NCBI RefSeq assembly: GCF_029784165.1 | Contig: NC_073695.1 | Location: 191,359,357 to 191,423,356 of the forward strand | Length of the DNA: 64,000 bases | Origin: Wyeomyia smithii | Lineage: Eukaryota; Arthropoda; Insecta; Diptera; Culicidae | Direction of reading: 5' to 3' | In this document: piece by piece, positions 56,736 to 64,000 of the stretch | Layout of the letters: each line of letters begins with the position of its first letter | Position numbering within the stretch: position 1 is the first letter of the stretch | Notes under the pieces: model-generated | Seen by the model: only the letters and a program-made list of their open reading frames with translations | Databases searched by the model: none | What the model was told of the DNA's origin: nothing | Position numbers and translations under genes: made by a program

Positions 56736-57554
56736 TTATGAAAGAGGCCATGCTGCTTGGTTATCGATTAGTTTCGTGCTGCTTCTCAATGCTAGGCGGG
56801 CGGACTGCATCACTTGTACCGCAGCATTCGTCTAGGTGTGGGTGAATAAAGAGCTGACCAACTCCGCCAAATCGAATCACCCGGCAGAGACCGTCTGGCA
56901 GCGGTGTACATATGGCGATAACGGTTTTCTTCCCCCGTTTGCCATATTTTATGCGATTTTTGAAACTGGCTTTTTATAGGTTTATGCCATGTTTTATGTC
57001 TTGTTGTACGGCGTTGAATGCCTGATTTACCGCCATCACAAAGACGAGAGAAGCACATCATACAATTGAATTGATTGGCCCGCATCGTGTGGCGCGGGAT
57101 GTTGTATCGTAATTCCTACCTTCCGATCAAATTCTCTTTTGATTGGTTCGCGCGAGCGCTACTAACTCGTTACAGTGCTGAGCTAATCAACGCGTGTGGG
57201 GGCGTTAGTTTATGAACCTAATTTTCACTCTTGTTATAGGTTAGTTGGACGTTGTTCAATCTGGATACGTGAAAACATGAAAACACAGAGCAGAAGATTG
57301 ATTTTTTAAATTCACGTGTGTTGTATTGTTTTTCATTCTGGATAAGATCTCATTTAACCTGAAAGCTGAAACGGACTTTACTTCGAATGAATGAAGTACG
57401 CGTGCATAAGCTGGACAGGGGAATTTTTTGTTTGTTTAGTATTCCCTCGCAGTAGTAATTTTGGAATACAAATGAAAATAAACTATAGTTCATTTTGGTT
57501 ATAATTTACAATTTAAAAATTAAACAAATACGATGACTAGTTTTTCAGATCGAT
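56736..57554. other. non-coding stretch
   Basis: No gene recognised. Confidence 0.4.
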
Positions 57555-57562
57555 ATAGCAAC

Positions 57563-58039
57563 CAGTGCTGTGAATATTCACTGTCATGATATTCAAAAGC
57601 ATCGATTTTCAGCCGTCTTCATATTGATAATCATACTACCCATGCGACCGTTGATATTCATGAAACCAAACAACCGATGAACACCGACAAGATAAACTTT
57701 AACCCTCGTGTTGATATTTTGATCGTCAAAAATGAAAATCATATCAAAATAGTGAAAATCAAAATTAACCTTATTCGACCATTTATACTGTACTGGGCAG
57801 TGTACAGCGTCTGAACAGATTTGCACTACTTGGATTGATAATCACCGAAGCTTCTTTGAATATCATTACGAGGCCTTTGATATTCATTCCACTGTTCTGT
57901 CATTGAATATGAGAAACGATATTCATGCATCGTCGCAGTGAACATAGGTTACTGAGTTGCATCAGAGAATAAATGTGCTGACACTGAGATTAATTCAATT
58001 CATCTACTCATGAATAAACATTGATATTCTAAGGCACTG
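57563..58039. mobile_element. hAT-type non-autonomous element 3 (477 bp)
   Basis: The left end CAGTGCTGTGAATATTC and right end GATATTCTAAGGCACTG are imperfect complements; ATAGCAAC flanks both (57555-57562, 58040-58047), an exact 8-bp duplication. The interior is rich in GATATTCA/TGATATTC words. No transposase. Confidence 0.85.
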
Positions 58040-58047
58040 ATAGCAAC

Positions 58048-59640
58048 CACGACAGTCCGGGATGCAAAAAAGGAACCGAAAAACCTCATTGATAGGTACT
58101 TTTATAGAAAACACTTCATGTCTTGAAAACAACTGAATATTAGAAATTTTTTTGGCAAAGTTATTTGTAATAAAACAACCTGCAACTTCACTGAAACCAA
58201 CTTTTATTTTTAAAGACAAATGAAATATTTAGATTCAATAAAAATGCTTGTTTTACAAAGCAGTTCTAGTATTAATAATTTCTTCAGTGACTTCAGTGTC
58301 CTAAAGCCCTTAGCCGTGGTAGAATTAAGTTCGCGACATTGCACTTTCAAACCACTGAGCAATAATGTGAATATCGAGCCAATTTCAAATTATTTGCAAG
58401 AGTGGGATAAGAGAAAGGTTATTATTTCAATTAATAACTTTTAATTAAAAACATTATAAACCAAAAAGGAGGCATAAAATAGTCAAAAAGCACCAGAAAA
58501 ATGAATGATAATCAACGTCGTTTTATTAGTAAACAGATCCTGTTATGTAACTGATTCGATGGTCGATGGCTTTTTGCTTCTGATTTCTTATTCCAATACC
58601 CGACGGTGCTGTTGGCGAAAGTTGTAAAACGTCGAAGGTGTGCGCGTTCCGTGGGATCTCACATTAACAACAAACTCTTTGTGGGTCTCAACACCAAAAG
58701 TCTGAAGAAACCGATGGCGCAATAAGCCCCTGCATACGGCAGGGAATCCTTTCCCCGCTGAAAACACAAAATCCTGCACGTAGCAAAAACGCAACAACAT
58801 CTTTGAAAGAGGGCAAAGTGAAAGGTGAAGCATGATTGAGGTTTTACCCAGGCGAACCTGTGTGCCCATGCCTACGAGACATGTCTGCTAGCTTGGTGTG
58901 TTCCGTGCCATTCCTCGGAGGTATGGCCGGTTGATAGTAAAGCAACAGTGTTGTGTCACTTGAAAGTTGCCAACTGTTGTATGCCTTCATTAGCAACGAA
59001 GTTGTAAACGATTATGTACCCGCTTGGTCCAAGATTTGAGATTTTAAACCAGTCAGGAAGAAACCTCTCCCTAGGTGGCGGGATTTTTATAGCACACCAG
59101 AGTCGTGCGCTATGACTTTCATAGCAACGGAATTTACTGTCAATACTAGTACCGTTTAATGTCTACTTGGAAAAATGATAAATTATTAATTTTGCTGGGT
59201 ACCTAACCCTGGAGTGGATAAGCACATGAAATGTAATAGAAGCGCGTGAAGTTGTCGCTGATGCATCAAAATTGCGTTATCATGGATAATATCTTTGATT
59301 GGCAGCTTTCAAGAAAAATATGGCGTGCATGGCTTAAACCCTCGTACGCATCAAGTGGTTTTACTATTGCATAAAATATATTTTTATATACAGTAACGTT
59401 GTTAATTTACAGATGCATAGAAAGATCAGCCTTTCGAACATATTTTCCAACGCATTTCCTTATCCATAGCCTCTCTCATATGCTGATGCCGAACGATGCA
59501 CCGGGTCATTTAAAGCGGAGCTGCGAGACGCTGCCTTCCGAAAGCTCAACAACGCTAATCATTTTGCCACGCTCATTCAGCTTCGTATCATTGAATGCAA
59601 AATAGCTGACTGTTTCGAAAAAATGCATTGCGCACTGCAA
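58048..59640. other. non-coding stretch
   Basis: The frame at 58588-58869 (minus, 93 codons) is GC-richer but has no recognised domain. Confidence 0.35.
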
Positions 59641-59861
59641 GCAGTTTGTATGACTGTGCATAGGAAAAATTTTGCGGTGCCCCGAAAGCTATCTGTTCAA
59701 GTTATTAATTTATAAGTGAATTAAGTGGCCAAACTTGTTAAAAAGTGTCAAGTTGTGATCTGTGATGCTTTGTCTAAGTGAGAAAAGTGAAGGTTTTGTG
59801 AAAAACACAGTGTTCTTTGCGTGAAAATAGTATTTTTTTCCTCGAATTGCAATTGAAAATT
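59640..59861 (+). other. candidate non-coding first exon
   Basis: The stretch has the look of a dipteran 5' UTR (GTGAATTAAGTGGCC, AAAGTGTCAAGTTGTG, GTGAAAAACACAGTG), has no open frame, and ends at a donor-like ATT|GTAAGG (GT at 59862). No coding exon follows within the window that I can identify. Confidence 0.3.
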
Positions 59862-61195
59862 GTAAGGCCAGCTAAGTTGCGTGAGTGTGAGTGCCTACTT
59901 TGTGCGTCGCGCTAACTAGCGGTTCGTTATTAACATGCGAAAATGGAATGCATGGCGGTGTGAGCGAAGAGAACAATAATATCTGGCGAGAGAGCGAAGA
60001 GATTAGTGTTGCGCTGTGTTTGTCGGCGTTTGTTTCGCTGGCACAGGCATAACCAAAATAAAACAGATGAGTATAAGTTTTTGTATCAAACATTTTAAGA
60101 ATGCATAGGCTCTGTGTGTAGTGGTTTTTAGCGGGTTTAGGACTTTGCCAGAAATGTAAATGTGTCATCTGTTGGGTGCACAAAGTGTGGTAGCTTTTCG
60201 GTTGCGGGTGGAGTTTTTTTTATATTTACAAACCAGATTGTACGGTGCACTCTCACAGGTCGAAATTGGCAGTTTTAAAATATAGTTTCAAAATTTATCA
60301 TTCGAGCATGACAATGCGGCATGCAATTGATGCATCGTCTACAATTGTGAGTCCTGGCAGGGCGGTGACATTTTATTCAGTTCTATGTTCTTGTTTTATG
60401 ATTTTCCTAGCTTTTGGACAAATGTTGATATACATAAGTAACTTTTATTTAATTATGTTGAAATCGTTTTGGGCGTGAAAATAGTTCACGACAACTGAAC
60501 TTTGATTGCAAATATTTTGGCATTTTAATAATAAACTTGGAACTCTGTTTTGTTTAATATGCTTATTTGCATTTTTTTAAGTTTTTGGGCTATGAATGCA
60601 TGTAACTTTGTCAGTTTTTATATTCAGTAGGTGTCTTTTGTGCGAAACGTCATGTCGCGTATGCGGTAGGAGAAAATGGAGCGGTCGTCCATAATGCCCC
60701 GGTGAAACGCATCATCGGCCCGGGTGAGTTTTGTTTATCTAGGGGTTTCCGGAGTGCAGTGGGCACGCTATTGTTCACTTCGGGGAAGTCAGCTCAGTTT
60801 CGCGCACGTTATTTTGACAGCGCTCAGTGTAACTATCTTAATACAGCGGTTTCGGAGCTCAATGACCATTACATCGTTTAATGCTCTGGTGTGCCTTGTG
60901 GGTTTTTTTACTCGCTCTAACGGTTCTTTGAGCTGGTACCAGTAGTTTGCGTTCGGCGTGCGGTGCGTTTTACGAAATTCATTCGTTTCGAGGTAAATTT
61001 TAATAGTTCACGGGATGAAACGCGAAGTTTGGTGTGATACAGACTGTTAACGATTGGTTGCCGATGATACCTAGAAACTTCGATTCTCCTATATGCCGAT
61101 ACAGCGATCGTGATGCGGTTCTATTTATATCGTCTTCTGATGGCCGGTTGCGCAGAGACCGAGAAATATCCATATCGGGCGCGAATTTGTGTAGA
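59862..61195. other. possible intron or UTR of the same transcript
   Basis: GC content is higher than average. A second donor-like CGG|GTGAGT is at 60724, preceded by ATG codons in good context (AAAATGGAGCGG at about 60673) whose frame soon stops. No domain seen. Confidence 0.25.
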
Positions 61196-61385
61196 AAAGA
61201 TCGCACCATCAACCTCGATGGATCCAGATCAATTCCTTTCCACTAACACTAATTCCTTCCTTTGATACTTGTGGATGATGCAGAGGATTCCTCGGTCTCT
61301 AGTAGCAACAAGTATTAAACTAACACTCCCGATATCCCTTCCTCTATTGATCTGCATTGGGCGTGGCCAGCTACGTTATTGACCA
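61196..61385 (+). repeat. dispersed repeat shared with 30590-30775
   Basis: Same ordered blocks as at 30590-30775; probable LINE 3' UTR remnant. Confidence 0.55.
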
Positions 61386-61512
61386 GTGAAAAGAAAAATC
61401 ACCAGGAATTGTACACTGAAAATGGCTTGCTACTCCTAGGCACCATTTTGACGGTTCTTTGTGCAATTTCAGCTGATTCTGGTCAATCGCGGGCAACACA
61501 CGGGCGATCAAA

Positions 61513-61542
61513 TATGCTATGCTATGCTATGCTATGCTATGC
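61513..61542 (+). repeat. TATGC pentanucleotide microsatellite, six units
   Basis: Six perfect tandem TATGC units. They lie in a 120-codon open frame at 61379-61741 that has no domain. Confidence 0.9.
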
Positions 61543-61742
61543 TGTGCATAGGAAAAATTTTGCTATGCTTGCTTGCACACATTTCGTAGATTTGTTGATG
61601 TCTGCACGTTGGAACCGTTCCCTGTTGAACTTTTCGGTTGAACGGTTGACAGCAGCAAAAGCCAAATTTTCGACTCGTCCGATGTGTGCAACATCACTAA
61701 AGCAATTGCAGGTGCTGATTGAACTGAACGAATTGCGGTAAA

Positions 61743-62219
61743 CACTGCCGTACGCAGTGCTTAATTACATATTCAGGCACGAAGTCGATCAAGGCGGCTG
61801 CTGAGTCTAATTGGGCCTCGTTTGCATTCACATTTCGACAGTAAGATTGCGCTGAGGAAGTTGGGTCAAATATGCAAGAGCTTTAATCTATTGTTTATGT
61901 GGGTCGGTCAGGAACTAAACGTCATGGGTTTTGTTTGTTTGAGAGTGTGACTTATGTGGGTTTTCGTAAAATATGCTCTGGAATGATCATCAACAACTGC
62001 TGCGATAATGCTCGGGCTAACTAAAGATTGAAGTAAACCATATTTTTCAAAAAAGTAAAGGAGGGACGTTTGAAGTAAACTTATATTGCATAATTATCAA
62101 TAGTAGATACTTAGTTCTGTTCGGTAAATTTTAGACGATTTTTGATTTGAATGAAACACGCATTTCGCTAAAAAAAACTAAGTATTTATCGCAAGGTGAA
62201 AATTTTGTAGACTCAAGAA
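61743..62219. other. non-coding stretch
   Basis: No gene recognised. Confidence 0.4.
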
Positions 62220-62221
62220 TA

Positions 62222-62402
62222 CACTGGGGTCGCTTTTTACGCGAGTTGTTTTTATGCGTTATGCGAATATTTTCACAATAACGCGGATTATTTTTACTCG
62301 ATTCGATCATTTGTACGCGGTATCAAATAAATTTAGTTTAAGTATATCTAATCTAATCTTTCAAATGCGGTACAATCACCCGCTTAAAAAGCGACTCCAG
62401 TG
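62222..62402. mobile_element. 181-bp MITE, copy 2
   Basis: Ends CACTGGGGTCGCTTTTTACG and (right) TAAAAAGCGACTCCAGTG, TA on both sides (62220-62221, 62403-62404). Same family as 36585-36763; the terminal repeats are better preserved here. Confidence 0.9.
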
Positions 62403-62404
62403 TA

Positions 62405-63330
62405 CTTTCCTGAAAGGGCGTAGGCATTTTTGCATAGGTTCAATTTCAGTTTTTCCGCGAAATGTATTTTTTGTTGAAATTTGACTTCATTCCAAAATTT
62501 TTGGTAAAAGTTCATAATGGAGGAGTATAAGGCAATTTTTTAGTTGAAAGTTATGTTCAAAAGTTCTTTTTCAATTTCCATTTTTAAAAGAATAAACAAA
62601 TTTCAATGATGCGATATGGTTTTAATAAAAATTCCGAATCATAAAGCATTTGGCAACTAACTTTTTGAGTGCATCCGTTTCAACATATTTGAAAGTTAGG
62701 TGAGAGAGTTCGAGCACTTCATGAATATACGCTTTTTTCGTAGATTGTTCGTAGTTCGCATAGCATAGATCCATTGAAAAGTATAATAAATATAACACAA
62801 TTCATTCTTTGACAGTAAGATGATTGGAGGAATAAATCTAAGCTTATCTCCATCCTTCAACTTATCCAAATTATGAAATCGGGGCAAAAATATCGATTTA
62901 GCATGATATCGGTATTCTGACTTCCAGGTATTAGTACCGAATGTATCGATACGGTATCGGCCAATGCCAGTCTTCATTGTACAACCGATTACTGCAGTAT
63001 GAGGACGGTTGACTCTTACTAGATGTACGGGTCAAAATCGCCACAAACTCAAATTGCTCTAACTTTTGATCCATTAGGTAAAAATGATTAAAATTTTAAG
63101 TGAACATAGTTTTGTGTAGGTGTGGGGGAAAAGGAAATTTGTCTGTATTAGCAGCGAACAATAGGCAAAAAATACGTGCTTTAGGGTTGTGACTCCGTCA
63201 ACTAGCGAATACCGTTTGAAATGGCATTCTGCATTGTTCAATAACCCAAAGCTTGTGAATAAAATTGACAAACTTTACCTTTGAAGTTCTATGTTCTAAT
63301 TCACCAAAATTCCTGCACTAGTACTTCAAG
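62405..63330. other. non-coding stretch
   Basis: No gene recognised. Confidence 0.4.
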
Positions 63331-63334
63331 AATA

Positions 63335-63696
63335 TGAATCTGTTGCATCCTGATATCAAAAAAGTGGGAAATCACGATTTACACGGTTTCTGGTATCATC
63401 AAGCGGTTCGGAGAACGTCTGACTGTCGAACGGATGCCAAGATCCGAAAAAAGACAATGCATCCTTTCGAGATGTGGCAAAAAACTGCATTTAAGCAATT
63501 ATTCGTGCAGTATGCCAACACTCAAGCTGAATTACGTACGTTTATGGTTCGGAAGGTCTCAAAAAATACGGTCGCAAAAAGCTGTACGACCAAAAGCTTA
63601 AGTACTAGAAATGGACAGGAGAGGCATTCCATGAAAAATAGGTAAAATACTACAAGGTATACAGCCCTAGGGTTGTATGAAATGGTGACGTGGGAC
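63335..63696 (+). pseudogene. DD37E-type transposase N-terminus relic with right terminal repeat
   Basis: In alternating frames the sequence reads IIKRFGERLTVERMP (one frame), RDVAKKLHLSN (another) and FVQYANTQAELRTFMVRKVS (a third): the two helix-turn-helix parts of a mosquito Tc1/mariner-type transposase, broken by frameshifts. The right terminal repeat follows at once (63646-63696, ending GGTGACGTGGGAC then TA), so all of the catalytic domain has been deleted. The terminus is the complement of that at 34067. Confidence 0.7.
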
Positions 63697-64000
63697 TAAA
63701 CACTGTAATTAGGGGGATTTTTTGTTCTAAAATATACTGAGTCCGCTGACAGAATCAATGTGTTTGCTCGGTGACTTACGTACTTTTATTTTCAGCCTTA
63801 ACAACACTCGAAAAAATATCGTTTATATTTGGCGACTTAGGCCTGTCAAAATTTTTATGCAAACAACATGTATTTGACAAAGCACAAGCTTATCGTTCTT
63901 GTTGAAGAAGCACCAAGAATTTCTCGTAATGCGTCAAAGTCAGAATTAACTCTATATCCTCAAAAATGAATGGTTTTGTCTTATTCAACTCTGATTAAAT
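63697..64000. other. non-coding stretch at the window end
   Basis: No gene recognised. Confidence 0.4.

Noticed and set aside
61379..61741. 120-codon frame
   Set aside because: Contains a TATGC microsatellite and part of a dispersed repeat; no domain.
1..64000. CRISPR array, phage or bacterial operon
   Set aside because: No regularly spaced direct repeats, no ribosome-binding-site-linked gene runs; introns, SINEs and LINEs show a eukaryotic origin.

Overview
The window reads as nuclear DNA of a dipteran, most likely a culicine mosquito (Aedes/Culex type). The evidence is long AT-rich non-coding stretches, very few host exons, tRNA-derived SINEs of the mosquito type, a Jockey-clade LINE, RTE-type LINE debris, a Penelope-like element, mosquito-type Tc1/mariner (DD37E-like) transposase relics, and many short inverted-repeat elements flanked by TA or by 8-bp target duplications. 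There are no bacterial operons, CRISPR arrays or phage genes. Most short ORFs here are chance open frames.

Host genes. The one complete-looking host gene is an intronless MADF-BESS transcription-factor-like gene (846-1805, minus) with a polyadenylation signal just downstream. A second host gene is seen as a single first coding exon (13272-13397, minus; TMEM42/EamA-like) that ends at a canonical splice donor. About 450 bp away on the plus strand lies a GC-richer non-coding exon candidate ending in a perfect GTAAGT donor at 14104, so the two look like a divergent pair sharing a promoter region. Weaker non-coding first-exon candidates lie near 35.0-35.8 kb and 59.6-60.7 kb and may be the far 5' ends of genes with large introns.

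Layout. 1-14 kb: MADF gene, SINEs, fold-back repeats, TMEM42-like exon. 14-20 kb: TA-flanked inverted-repeat elements and a decayed Penelope-like element with a GIY-YIG endonuclease. 20-30 kb: the most striking structure, a 4,451-bp direct tandem duplication (20755-25205 and 25206-29656). Both copies look identical, including a 12-G run. It is bounded by the right ends of two different hAT-type elements. The second hAT element carries an internally deleted RTE-type LINE fragment. 29.8-34.1 kb: a 1.75-kb TA-flanked element, a local 0.5-kb duplication with a core-promoter-like patch, and a MITE. 36-40 kb: a MITE, dispersed repeats and two Tc1/mariner transposase relics. 44.7-47.4 kb: three TA-flanked elements side by side. 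48-53 kb: a nearly full-length, frameshifted Jockey-clade LINE with a clear 14-bp target duplication, inserted beside or into an older RTE relic. 53-64 kb: simple repeats, a 200-bp palindrome, a third hAT-type element with 8-bp duplications, a second copy of the 180-bp MITE, and a DD37E-type transposase relic with a terminal inverted repeat.

No multi-gene pathway is encoded. The genes do not work together; the window mainly records nested transposition around two or three host loci. All family calls come from reading motifs and termini by eye. Coordinates of inverted-repeat elements and target duplications were read from the sequence.
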